Source of the DNA: an uncultured Prevotellaceae bacterium
GTDB taxonomy: Bacteria > Bacteroidota > Bacteroidia > Bacteroidales > Muribaculaceae
Assembly: GCA_900319525.1 (NCBI GenBank)
Contig: ONOU01000022.1
Location: forward strand, 1-64,000
DNA length: 64,000 nt
Reading direction: 5' to 3'
Every line of letters begins with the position of its first letter. Positions within the stretch are counted from its first letter, which is position 1. Made by a program: the position numbers and the translations under genes. Positions 36,712 through 44,734 of this stretch are shown here, piece by piece. The notes beneath the pieces are model-generated. The model had not been told where the DNA came from. It worked only from the letters and a program-made list of their open reading frames with translations, and did not search any database.

Positions 36712-37374
36712 ATGACCAAGATGAAGAAATTAGATACTCTACTTGCCGAGAAATTGATGCAAATCAACGCCATCAAGTTGCAGCCCGACAGCCCCTTTGC
36801 ATGGGCCACAGGATGGCAATCGCCCATCTACACCGACCTGAGAATGACGCTATCCTACCCTGAGGTGCGCAACCTCATCAAGGTGGAGATGGCAAGACTT
36901 ATCATGGAGAACTTTGGCGAAGCCGAGGTCATCGCCGGTATTGCCACCGGCGCCATTGCCCACGGCGCTCTGGTTGCCGACTCGCTGGCGATGCCCTTTG
37001 TGTACGTGCGTTCGACACCCAAGGACCATGGCCTTGAAAACCTCATCGAGGGCGACATCAAGCCTGGCCAAAAGGTCGTTCTCATCGAGGACCAGCTCTC
37101 GACCGGCAACAACTGCATGAAGTGTCTGAACACCGTGCGCGAGGCCGGCGGCATCGTCCTGGGCGTGGTGGTGATCTATGACTACCAGTTCTCGCAGGCA
37201 GCCAAGGCCCTCAAGCGCGCCAAGCTGCCCGTGATCACGCTTACCGACTTTGAGACGATGATCGATGTGGCCCTGGATAACGGCACGCTCACCCTTGCCG
37301 ATGCCGACACCCTGCAACAATGGCACAGCGAGCCCGAGACGTGGACTCCTGCCGGCATGGACACTATCGACTAG
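36712..37374 (+). CDS. pyrE: Orotate phosphoribosyltransferase
   Basis: 220 residues. It has the WATGWQSPIYTDLRMTLSYP substrate region, VIAGIATGAIAHGALVAD, the catalytic loop VRSTPKDHG and the PRPP loop VVLIEDQLSTGNN (usually ED-L-I/V-STGGS; here Gln and Asn-Asn replace typical residues). It makes OMP from orotate and PRPP in pyrimidine synthesis. ATG 36712 and ATG 36721 are both possible starts. It is followed by an SRPBCC-like gene, probably co-transcribed. Confidence 0.92.
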   Translation: MTKMKKLDTLLAEKLMQINAIKLQPDSPFAWATGWQSPIYTDLRMTLSYPEVRNLIKVEMARLIMENFGEAEVIAGIATGAIAHGALVADSLAMPFVYVRSTPKDHGLENLIEGDIKPGQKVVLIEDQLSTGNNCMKCLNTVREAGGIVLGVVVIYDYQFSQAAKALKRAKLPVITLTDFETMIDVALDNGTLTLADADTLQQWHSEPETWTPAGMDTID

Positions 37375-37437
37375 ATACCCTAGATTTACCTAGATGAACC
37401 AGACAGAAACTATTCACTGTTAACAATTAACTCAATC

Positions 37438-37881
37438 ATGGAATCTTTCAAGAGCACACCTCATGTCATTGCCTGTGATGCGGCGACGATCTACAGCAAA
37501 CTGACCAATCCATCACTCATCAGGCAACTGATTGAGGCGAATGCCGCCAACATCGACGAACAGGCACGCCAGCACCTTGACACCGTCAAGTTCACCGAGG
37601 ACTCGATCTCGATCCAGTCACCGATGGGCGAGGTCACTCTGGCCCTGGACCACGCGGGCAGCATTGAGGATAAGCGCATCGTTTACACGGCGTCGGAGTC
37701 TCCTGTACCCATCAACATGGTCATCAACCTGGAGGGCCAGCCCGATGCGACGACGATGAGCACTGCCGAGCTGCAACTGAGCATCCCCTTCTTCATGCGT
37801 AAGATGGTCGAGGGACAGCTCAAGGAAGGTGCTGAGCGATTTGGCGAGTTGCTGTCGCACATCCCGTTTGACCGCCTGTGA
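37438..37881 (+). CDS. SRPBCC-like small hypothetical protein
   Basis: 147 residues with no signal peptide. The pattern ESFKSTPHVIACDAATIYSK (start of a Bet v 1/START fold), a middle VTLALDHAGS strand and a C-terminal long helix (FFMRKMVEGQLKEGAERFGELL) fits the SRPBCC ligand-binding fold, though I cannot assign it firmly. It follows pyrE by 63 bases and ends before a terminator at 37953. Ligand unknown. Confidence 0.65.
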   Translation: MESFKSTPHVIACDAATIYSKLTNPSLIRQLIEANAANIDEQARQHLDTVKFTEDSISIQSPMGEVTLALDHAGSIEDKRIVYTASESPVPINMVINLEGQPDATTMSTAELQLSIPFFMRKMVEGQLKEGAERFGELLSHIPFDRL

Positions 37882-37952
37882 CCCACCTTACTTATGGGTG
37901 CAAGCAACAAAAGTCAGGCCGTACCGGCAATCGTTAAATAAGCCTAAGTGGT

Positions 37953-37981
37953 AGCGTAATCGTTTGTGATTGCGCTTTTTT
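37953..37981 (+). terminator. Terminator of the pyrE unit
   Basis: AGCGTAATC (37953-37961) pairs with GATTGCGCT (37968-37976), one G-U pair, followed by TTTTT. Confidence 0.75.
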
Positions 37982-37985
37982 GTTG

Positions 37986-37993
37986 TAAATTTG
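37986..37993 (+). promoter_or_regulatory. TAAATTTG promoter of the GHL10 gene
   Basis: TAAATTTGCGG lies 44 bases before ATG 38038, directly after the pyrE terminator. Confidence 0.55.
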
Positions 37994-38037
37994 CGGTGAT
38001 GAATATATTTTAAGGATTAACGACAAATATTTAGGAT

Positions 38038-40596
38038 ATGAAACGATTTCTCTCAACGGCCATCTTCGCCCTGGTCCTGTCGTCATTGCTGGCGCAGGCT
38101 TGGGGTTATGGTATGCCCAAGCGTGAATTCCGCTCGGCATGGGTAGCTACGGTGTGGGGCCTTGACTGGCCATCGCAGGGCGCTGGTGCCACCAAGCAGA
38201 AGCAGCAGATGGACCGTCTGCTCGACTCGTTGCAGGTCAACAACTTCAACGCGGTGAATTTCCAGGTACGCTCGATGTGTGACGCCATGTACCAGTCGAG
38301 CATCGAACCGTGGTCAAGTTACCTAACGGGTCGCCGTGGCCAGGATCCTGGCTTTGACCCGTTGCAGTATGTGGTAGAGGGTTGCCACAAGCGCGGCATG
38401 GAGTGCCACGCATGGGTAAATCCCTACCGCTGGAGTACCGGTACCGACTGGAACACCCCCTATGATCAGGAGCTCAAGGAAGACGGCTGGTTGCTGACCT
38501 ATGGCACCACCGTGATTCTGGACCCCGGCCAGCAGCGCACGATTGACCGCATTGTGGCCGTTTGCAAGGAAATCATCACCAACTATGACGTGGACGGCAT
38601 CCTGTATGACGACTACTTCTATCCCAGCGGCATTCCCGCCGATGCCAGCGCCGAGGACTACGACGAGTGGCAGCAGTCAGGCACCACGATGTCGTTTGGC
38701 GACTGGCGGCGAGACAACGTGAACCGCATGGTACAAGCCGTGTATGACATGATTCAGGAGACGCGCCCCGAGGTGCGCTACGGCATCTCTCCCGCCGGTG
38801 TGGCCGCATCGAGTTCGGCTGTAGCCGGCAAGCATGGAGTGGACCCGTGTCCCACAGGCAGCGACTGGCAGTATAACGGCATCTTCAGCGACCCGCTGGC
38901 GTGGCTCGAAGCGCACAGCATCGACTACATCTCGCCACAGGTGTATTGGCCCTTTGGTCACAGCACCAACGACTATGGCCTGATTACAGGTTGGTGGGGC
39001 CAGGTAGCCAATCACTTCGGCCGTCAGGTCTTTATTTCCACCTATATTGCCGGACTTAACAATTCATCCACGGCAGTACAATTCAAGGAGCCAACCGACG
39101 AGGTGGAATTTAACCGCACGTCGTCGGTCGATGGTAATCCCGGCACCATCTTCTACTCGTGCAAGTACCTGTATGCCCTGAACAGCTACTCGCTGGCGCA
39201 TCATCTCAAAAATACTGTGTTCACCCATCCCGCCCTGCCACCCGTCATGCCATGGAAACAGGGTTACAATCCCGGTGCAGTCCAGGATCTGGAGCGCGTG
39301 AGCAACACGCTGCAGTGGCAGGGGTATGACAATGTACGCTACACGGTTTATGCTTTCCCCATCACGATGAATAAAGCGACCTTTGCAGGCCAAATCGATT
39401 ATCTGCTGGGCATGACCTACGACCCGTCGTTTGAAATTCCGGCACAATTCCAGCAAGGCTACCAGTATGCCGTGTGCGTGCTTGACCGTGTGGGCAACGA
39501 GTGGGAACCGGCCTTCTTGAGCGTGGAACTTGAGCAGCTCGACAATCCCCAGCTCATCAGTCCCGAGAACGGTGCTACCATCGACGCCCCGTTCAGTTTC
39601 ACCTGGCACAGGGTAGAAAAGGCGACCAGCTATGTCGTCGAGCTCGCTTCCTCCCCCCAATTCAACAATGTGCTGGAACGTGTCACCGTGAACGACACGA
39701 CAGCCAGCCTGCTGCTGTTTGACAAACTCTCTCACGGCAGCACACAATACTGGCGCGTGCAATCATGCTCCGACAGCTGCTACAGCGGCGTGAGCGAGGT
39801 GCGCGCTTTCACGCCCATGCTGCTCACCATCACTTCTCCCGCCGATGGCAGCGAGGAGCTGGACCTGCCCGTGACTGTCGAGTGGTACACCTGTGGCAGC
39901 AGTGAGCCCGCAACATTGCGGGTGGCCAGCGACGATGCCTTTGAGCACGTGGTATATACCGGAACATCGGGGACAGGAGCGATGATGATTCCCGAGGAGC
40001 TGTTAGAACCCGGCAACACCTATTTTGCCCAGGTCATGCTCACCATTAATGATGTAGCGATGAGCAGCAACGTGGTGCGCTTCTCGGTGGCCCACTCGGC
40101 AGCGCGCTTTGCCGTTCCTGTTGATGGCGGAGTGCTCCACAAGGGCGAGCACATCACGCTCAAGCCCCAATCGTGGGCAACGAGCTACGTCGTTGAGGTG
40201 TCCAACAGCGAGACGACGTGGGGGCGTTCACGCTTTATCGAGACGTTGAAGGACGGCCAGTACGAGACCACCCTGCCAGCCGAGGAAATCAAGGTCAACG
40301 GCAAGCTCATGCAGGACGGCGCCACCTACTATGCCCGTTGCAAAACCAGTTACCGTGACTTTGACGGCAACAACCACACGACGGCCTATGGTCCGATCAT
40401 TTCTTTTGTATATCGGGAAAACGCCACTCTGACAGGCGACGTGAACGGTGACGGCGAAGTCAATATTGCCGACGTCAACGCCATCATCGACATGATATTG
40501 AGCGGCACCATTGACACGGCAGGCGACGTGAACGGTGACAACGAAATCAACATCGCCGACGTCAACGCCATCATCGACATCATCCTCAACGCTTAG
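38038..40596 (+). CDS. GHL10/DUF187-type glycosidase with C-terminal dockerin
   Basis: 852 residues. A signal peptide (1-24) is followed by a family-10-like TIM barrel (about 30-400) with FRSAWVATVWGLDWPS, NAVNFQVRSMCDAMYQS, CHAWVNPYRWS, VDGILYDDYFYP and YISPQVYWPFGH. These are conserved in putative glycosyl hydrolases that may act on peptidoglycan or alpha-glycans. Two or three FN3-like domains follow (about 500-780). The end is a double dockerin (GDVNGDGEVNIADVNAIID, GDVNGDNEINIADVNAIID; about 788-850) with repeats nearly identical at the DNA level. It is exported; the dockerin partner is unknown. It is monocistronic with a terminator at 40651. Confidence 0.87.
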   Translation: MKRFLSTAIFALVLSSLLAQAWGYGMPKREFRSAWVATVWGLDWPSQGAGATKQKQQMDRLLDSLQVNNFNAVNFQVRSMCDAMYQSSIEPWSSYLTGRRGQDPGFDPLQYVVEGCHKRGMECHAWVNPYRWSTGTDWNTPYDQELKEDGWLLTYGTTVILDPGQQRTIDRIVAVCKEIITNYDVDGILYDDYFYPSGIPADASAEDYDEWQQSGTTMSFGDWRRDNVNRMVQAVYDMIQETRPEVRYGISPAGVAASSSAVAGKHGVDPCPTGSDWQYNGIFSDPLAWLEAHSIDYISPQVYWPFGHSTNDYGLITGWWGQVANHFGRQVFISTYIAGLNNSSTAVQFKEPTDEVEFNRTSSVDGNPGTIFYSCKYLYALNSYSLAHHLKNTVFTHPALPPVMPWKQGYNPGAVQDLERVSNTLQWQGYDNVRYTVYAFPITMNKATFAGQIDYLLGMTYDPSFEIPAQFQQGYQYAVCVLDRVGNEWEPAFLSVELEQLDNPQLISPENGATIDAPFSFTWHRVEKATSYVVELASSPQFNNVLERVTVNDTTASLLLFDKLSHGSTQYWRVQSCSDSCYSGVSEVRAFTPMLLTITSPADGSEELDLPVTVEWYTCGSSEPATLRVASDDAFEHVVYTGTSGTGAMMIPEELLEPGNTYFAQVMLTINDVAMSSNVVRFSVAHSAARFAVPVDGGVLHKGEHITLKPQSWATSYVVEVSNSETTWGRSRFIETLKDGQYETTLPAEEIKVNGKLMQDGATYYARCKTSYRDFDGNNHTTAYGPIISFVYRENATLTGDVNGDGEVNIADVNAIIDMILSGTIDTAGDVNGDNEINIADVNAIIDIILNA

Positions 40597-40650
40597 CCTC
40601 AAGCACTTAGGCATCACGCAAAATCGCAAAGAGGCAAAGCGGTTTTCATA

Positions 40651-40688
40651 AAGTTTTTGGATTAAAAAATCCAGAAACTTTTATTTTT
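40651..40688 (+). terminator. Terminator after the GHL10 gene
   Basis: AAGTTTTTGGATT (40651-40663) pairs with AATCCAGAAACTT (40668-40680), one G-U pair, followed by TTATTTTT. Confidence 0.75.
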
Positions 40689-40725
40689 GTGCTTTTTGAC
40701 ATGGCGGAGGGCTGTGAGGTGTATG

Positions 40726-40733
40726 TAATTTTG
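40726..40733 (+). promoter_or_regulatory. TAATTTTG promoter of the capsid cassette
   Basis: TAATTTTGCAGC lies 60 bases before ATG 40793 and 21 bases before an in-frame GTG 40754. It is the host-type promoter box, so the cassette can be read by the normal RNA polymerase. Confidence 0.6.
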
Positions 40734-40792
40734 CAGCGTCAACCACAGGGGGCGTGATTGACAACAACAATAAACCAAACATTTTTAAAACC

Positions 40793-42211
40793 ATGAAGAA
40801 CATGAACAATGAAAGACACATGAGGGTGCTGCGGGCAGCCTATCAAGCGTGGATGGGTGCGGCGGGATTGAGACAAGCACGGTTGCGGAACAAACGATTC
40901 ACCTATGGTGACCAGTGGGGAGACCTGGTGCGTGATCATGAAGGCCGCGTGATGAGCGAGGGCGAGCACCTTGCCAGCCAGGGATGCGACAGCATCACCA
41001 ACAACATGATTCGCCAGCTGGTGAAGACAATCGTGGGACGATTCCGCTGCCAGTACATCAAGCATGAGGACAATAACGGGTCACCGCTGGCATCAATCAG
41101 GGAGCTGAACGAGCTGGATGAACTTGACAGCCGCGCACTGGAAGAATTCCTTATTTCGGGCTGCTGTTTCCAGCGCGTCGAGAACTGGCATGAGCCTGGC
41201 AAGAGCGACCTCGTGAGGGTTGATAACGTGAACGTCAACAAGTTGTTTGTAGGCACCATCAACGACACCCGCGCATGGGACTGCGAACTCATCGGCCAGC
41301 TTCATGACCTGAACATCGCCCAGCTGCTGCGTCGTGTGGCCGGTGGCAACAAGCGCAAGGCCGCATGGGTGCGACGCCTGTACACCGACGGTGCCGACAG
41401 CCGGCTGGCCGACTTCACGACTCGCCTGGGAGCCGACTCACAGCTGGGGACCGACTTCTGGCACGCTGCCGACGGCAAGTTCCGCGCCATTGAGGTATGG
41501 ACCCTCGAGAGCCGTGAGGTGGTTGTGTGCCACAACCGCCGCGAAGGCACCCTGAGCGTAGAGCCAGCCACTGCACCAGTGCGCCAGAGGAACCGTCCCG
41601 ACGTCACCAGCCGATGGGACATCGCCACCGTGTGGCACTGCCGCTGGTTCAGCCCGATGGGTGACTTGCTGGCCGAGTATGACTCACCCTGGGAGCATGG
41701 CAGTCATCCGTTTGTCATCAAACTCTACCCGCTCACCGATGGTGAGGTCCATGCCGTGGTCGAGGACATCATCGACGCACAAAAGCACGTCAACCGCATG
41801 ATCTCGCTGCTGGACCAGGTGATGCGCTGCAGTGCCAAGGGCGTACTGCTGTTCCCCGAGACGGCACTGCCCGACGGATGGACTTGGGAAGATGCCCGCC
41901 GCTGCTGGTCCAGCGCTAACGGCCTGCTGCCCTACAACCCGCGATTTGGCGATGCAAAGCCCGAGCAGATCAGTGCAACAGGCAATAATGCAAGCGCGTT
42001 CCAGATGATTGAGCTGCAGATGAAGCTATTTGAGGAAATCAGCGGTGTGAGCCGAGCCCTCCAGGGCCAATCGACCAAAGCGGACAGCGCCAGCATCTAC
42101 CAGCAGCAGAGCGAAAACGCCAATATCGCACTGAGCGACGTGTATGACACGTTTGAAGCTTTTCGCCGACAACGTGACCGCAAAATCTCAGGAATGATAA
42201 ATAAGGAATAA
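40793..42211 (+). CDS. Phage portal-like protein
   Basis: 472 residues from ATG 40793 (MKNMNNERHMRVLRAAYQAW); an in-frame GTG at 40754 is possible. RFTYGDQWGDLVRDHEGRV, ITNNMIRQLVKTIVGRFRCQ, the central clip/wing region with HPFVIKLYPLTDGEVH, DIIDAQKHVNRMISLLDQVM and SGVSRALQGQSTKADSASIY follow the pattern of P22/SU10-type portal proteins that form the DNA gateway of the capsid. At 472 residues it is at the short end, and the C terminus stops soon after the stem. I recognise the family by overall pattern only. It is the first gene of the cassette. Confidence 0.72.
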   Translation: MKNMNNERHMRVLRAAYQAWMGAAGLRQARLRNKRFTYGDQWGDLVRDHEGRVMSEGEHLASQGCDSITNNMIRQLVKTIVGRFRCQYIKHEDNNGSPLASIRELNELDELDSRALEEFLISGCCFQRVENWHEPGKSDLVRVDNVNVNKLFVGTINDTRAWDCELIGQLHDLNIAQLLRRVAGGNKRKAAWVRRLYTDGADSRLADFTTRLGADSQLGTDFWHAADGKFRAIEVWTLESREVVVCHNRREGTLSVEPATAPVRQRNRPDVTSRWDIATVWHCRWFSPMGDLLAEYDSPWEHGSHPFVIKLYPLTDGEVHAVVEDIIDAQKHVNRMISLLDQVMRCSAKGVLLFPETALPDGWTWEDARRCWSSANGLLPYNPRFGDAKPEQISATGNNASAFQMIELQMKLFEEISGVSRALQGQSTKADSASIYQQQSENANIALSDVYDTFEAFRRQRDRKISGMINKE

Positions 42212-42239
42212 GTAATTGTCAACCTAAAACCAAAACACA

Positions 42240-42647
42240 ATGAATGAAAAAGAGAATCAAGAACAGCAACAACAGGCAGTAACAGCTGCCGCAGTGACAC
42301 CACCGCCTTTTCGTCACGACGAAAGCGCCGGCCAAGCTCAAGAGCCGACCGCCTCCCCCACCCTTGCCGACCGTGCCAAGGCAATGGGACTGGACGAGGA
42401 CACAGCACAGCGACTCGTGCGGTTGACACAAGGCATCGGCACCGACGACGTTAGCGACGAGATGCTGGCCACCCTGGCCCGTGGCGTCACCCACGATGAT
42501 GATGTGCAGAATGCCGATGCAGCGGGCTACCTGCGTGGCCGCAACGAGAAAATCGAAGCAGTGCTGCATCCCCAACCTCAAGACGAGGACGAGGCTCAAG
42601 CCACTCCCGTCTTTCCCCGATACTGCCGCCGCAGCATCTGGGACTGA
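42240..42647 (+). CDS. Scaffold-like acidic, Gln-rich protein
   Basis: 135 residues: a Gln/Ala/Thr-rich disordered start (MNEKENQEQQQQAVTAA), then a helical acidic part (TLADRAKAMGLDEDTAQRLVRLTQGI, DDVSDEMLATLARGVTHDDD) and a short tail. Position between portal and capsid, size and composition fit a scaffolding protein that guides shell assembly, but there is no diagnostic motif. It starts 28 bases after the portal gene. Confidence 0.55.
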   Translation: MNEKENQEQQQQAVTAAAVTPPPFRHDESAGQAQEPTASPTLADRAKAMGLDEDTAQRLVRLTQGIGTDDVSDEMLATLARGVTHDDDVQNADAAGYLRGRNEKIEAVLHPQPQDEDEAQATPVFPRYCRRSIWD

Positions 42648-42677
42648 GGTCTTAGGACGTTAGGCGATGGTAACCTT

Positions 42678-42739
42678 ACTTAAAACTTAAAACTTAAAAC
42701 TAACCAACTTACAACTAAAAACTAAAAACTTAACCAACC
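42678..42739. repeat. ACTTAAAAC/ACTAAAAAC leader repeat before the capsid-like gene
   Basis: Tandem A-rich units (ACTTAAAACTTAAAACTT, then CAACTAAAAACTAAAAACTT) run right up to the start codon at 42740. Similar strings precede recA and the PrsW gene on the coding strand. They may serve as A-rich translation enhancers in a phylum with weak Shine-Dalgarno use. Confidence 0.5.
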
Positions 42740-44146
42740 ATGAAAACCAACAATTTTATCAAGACCGTGCGCTGGATGCGCAACCACAAGAAGTTAGTCC
42801 TCTTTGTCATCATCATGATCCTCATCGCTATCATGGCTTCGTGCATGGATGGCAACAGCTCGAGTGCGACCCTGGCCGTGGGTATGCTCGTTGCAGGTGT
42901 AGAGGACGGCAAACACGTCGTTGACGGTCCCCTGACCACCGACCTCACCCACGAGGGCAGCCCCGACCTGCTGCTCAACGAGATTGACCAGCAAATCGTC
43001 AAGATCCGCCCGATGTCCACGCCCATCGACCAGATCTCGCGTTACGCGGGCAGCAAGCACAGCGGCAGCATGATCGTGGATTATTACAGCGTGGACACCA
43101 AGCCCACAAAGGCGACCTTGAGCGATGATGTGGCTCCCGTCAACGAGTCTGGTGGCGATGGCTCATCACCTATCGGTGTGATCAACACGAGCAACAACGA
43201 CATCTTTGACCCCACCGACACCATCCTGGTACAGAACACGCCAGGCTATGACGCCACAGGCAAGGAGTCCAGGCAGGACCTGATGCTGTATGTCGTGAGC
43301 CGTGACAACAACGGTGTCAGCGTGATGGCCGTGAACGGTCCCACCGTGGGAGGCGTGGCCAACTGCATCCCCGAGATCAGCAAGGGCGTGTCGCTGGTGC
43401 GCATGGGACGTGCCGCCAGTGAGCTGGACGTGCAGTCGCCGCAGTTCGAGGCCTTGCCCGTCAAGAGCCGCAACCTGTGCCAGATCTTCAAGATGCAGGT
43501 CGAGCAATCCACCCTGCAGCGCCTGGCCAACAAAGAGGTGGGCTGGACGATGAGCGACCAGGAAGAGGCTGCGGTCTATGACATGCGCCTGGGCATGGAG
43601 AAGTCGTTCCTCTTTGGCTCGGCACGCCAGTTGTGGGACAACAACAAGAAGGAGTACGTCTATTTCACTGGCGGCATCTGGAACCAGGCCGGCAAGGACA
43701 TGTTCATCGAGTCGGCCACCGAGCTCACCGTCAATAACATGGTAGAGATGATGCGTCAGGCATTTACCGGCAATGCCGGCAGCAAGCGCAAGATCCTTGT
43801 GGGCGGCAGCGGCCTGATCAGCCGCATCAGCAAGCTGGACTACACCCGCGTGATCACGGCAGGTCAGCACGTGAGCAAGTGGGGAATCGACTTTACCGAG
43901 TTGAGGAGCAAGTTTGGTTGCCTGTATGTGCTGCTGAGCGAGGTGTTTGACGAGGTGGGCATGGAGAACTGCGGCCTCATCATCGATCCCGAGTATATCC
44001 AGAAGTACACCCACATCCCCTTCAGCACCGAGCAGCTCAATCTCAAGAAGAGCGGCGTGCGCAACGTCGATGCGCTGGTGATGACCGAGGCCTCTTGTCT
44101 TGTATTGCGTTATCCCAAGGCACACATGCGTGTGCAGATGATGTGA
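42740..44146 (+). CDS. SU10-type major capsid-like protein with N-terminal membrane/lipoprotein signal
   Basis: 468 residues. The body (about 65-468) matches DUF5309/SU10 major capsid proteins by pattern: DQQIVKIRPMSTPIDQISRYAGS, SGSMIVDYYSVDTKP, ELDVQSPQFEALP, CQIFKMQVEQSTL, DQEEAAVYDMRLGMEKSFLFG, GGSGLISRISKLDYTRVI, VSKWGIDFTELRSKFG, IIDPEYIQKYTHIPF and EASCLVLRYPKAHMRV. The first 36 residues are unusual: RNHKKLVLFVIIMILIAIMASC is a basic-hydrophobic segment ending in a lipobox-like MASC (Cys35). Capsid proteins act in the cytoplasm, so this could be a real export/anchor signal or a start-codon artefact. ATG 42776 (M13) or a start near residue 36 would give a shorter form. Confidence 0.75.
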   Translation: MKTNNFIKTVRWMRNHKKLVLFVIIMILIAIMASCMDGNSSSATLAVGMLVAGVEDGKHVVDGPLTTDLTHEGSPDLLLNEIDQQIVKIRPMSTPIDQISRYAGSKHSGSMIVDYYSVDTKPTKATLSDDVAPVNESGGDGSSPIGVINTSNNDIFDPTDTILVQNTPGYDATGKESRQDLMLYVVSRDNNGVSVMAVNGPTVGGVANCIPEISKGVSLVRMGRAASELDVQSPQFEALPVKSRNLCQIFKMQVEQSTLQRLANKEVGWTMSDQEEAAVYDMRLGMEKSFLFGSARQLWDNNKKEYVYFTGGIWNQAGKDMFIESATELTVNNMVEMMRQAFTGNAGSKRKILVGGSGLISRISKLDYTRVITAGQHVSKWGIDFTELRSKFGCLYVLLSEVFDEVGMENCGLIIDPEYIQKYTHIPFSTEQLNLKKSGVRNVDALVMTEASCLVLRYPKAHMRVQMM

Positions 44147-44544
44147 TGAAGCACTTCACTCTACGAGAGCTCACCCGCTCGGAAACGGCGCGCCGCAGGG
44201 GTATTGACAACACGCCGCCAAGCAGCGCGGTCAAGGCCCTCAACGACCTTGTTGACAACGTGCTCGACCCGTTGCGCGACGCCTGGGGAGGCCCCATCAG
44301 GGTCAACAGCGGCTACCGTTGCCCCGAGTTGAACAAGGCCGTGGGCGGCACCCCTTACAGCCAGCACCAGCGTGGCGAGGCTGCCGACATCACCGTGGGC
44401 AGTCCATCAAGGAACCGCCGCCTGCTGGCCCTGATCAAGAAGCTCGACCTGCCCGTGGACCAGTGCATCGACGAGAAAGGCTGCCGCTGGATCCACGTGA
44501 GTCACCGCAAGGGACGCAACCGCCGCATGTACATGAAATTCTAG
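44146..44544 (+). CDS. M15 family zinc peptidase (VanY/endolysin-like)
   Basis: 132 residues from ATG 44146, overlapping the capsid stop (TGATG), so translation is coupled. VNSGYRCPELNKAVGG, SQHQRGEAADITVG (zinc His and Asp) and RWIHVSH (second zinc His) are the peptidase M15 D-Ala-D-Ala carboxypeptidase motifs. Such proteins cleave peptidoglycan cross-links and serve as phage lysins. There is no signal peptide, so release would need lysis or a holin, and none is seen. It is the last gene of the cassette. Confidence 0.85.
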   Translation: MKHFTLRELTRSETARRRGIDNTPPSSAVKALNDLVDNVLDPLRDAWGGPIRVNSGYRCPELNKAVGGTPYSQHQRGEAADITVGSPSRNRRLLALIKKLDLPVDQCIDEKGCRWIHVSHRKGRNRRMYMKF

Positions 44545-44555
44545 CCATCACCCTT

Positions 44556-44606
44556 GAGAGAGGCAAGGCCACGACCATCAATCGTGAGCCTTGCCTCTCT
44601 CTTGTT
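44556..44606 (+). terminator. Strong terminator of the capsid cassette
   Basis: GAGAGAGGCAAGGC (44556-44569) and its exact complement (44588-44601) form a 14-bp perfect stem, followed by TTGTT. It is 12 bases past the M15 stop. Confidence 0.8.
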
Positions 44607-44734
44607 ATAGCCCGCCAACGGCTATCATGATTCACCGGAGCGCCAGTCATAATTGACATGCTGACGCAGCAATCATTTTTAGGTATTGTCCATCTCACCG
44701 ATTACCAGTAATTTTACTTAACAATAAAACAACG

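Larger units (their letters stand above)
40726..44606 (+). mobile_element. Phage-like capsid cassette (portal, scaffold-like, capsid, M15 peptidase)
   Basis: Four rightward genes with small gaps or overlaps lie between a single host-type promoter (40726) and a strong terminator (44556-44606). Only head-morphogenesis functions and one peptidase are present. No terminase, protease, tail, integrase or replication gene lies on either side: the dockerin glycosidase and a TonB receptor flank it. No direct-repeat att sites were seen. It could be a prophage remnant, a satellite, or a domesticated capsid system. The gene order matches the head region of tailed phages. Confidence 0.6.

Noticed and set aside
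40726..44606. att sites or an integrase defining an integrated prophage
   Set aside because: No direct repeats at the ends and no recombinase gene were found in the window.
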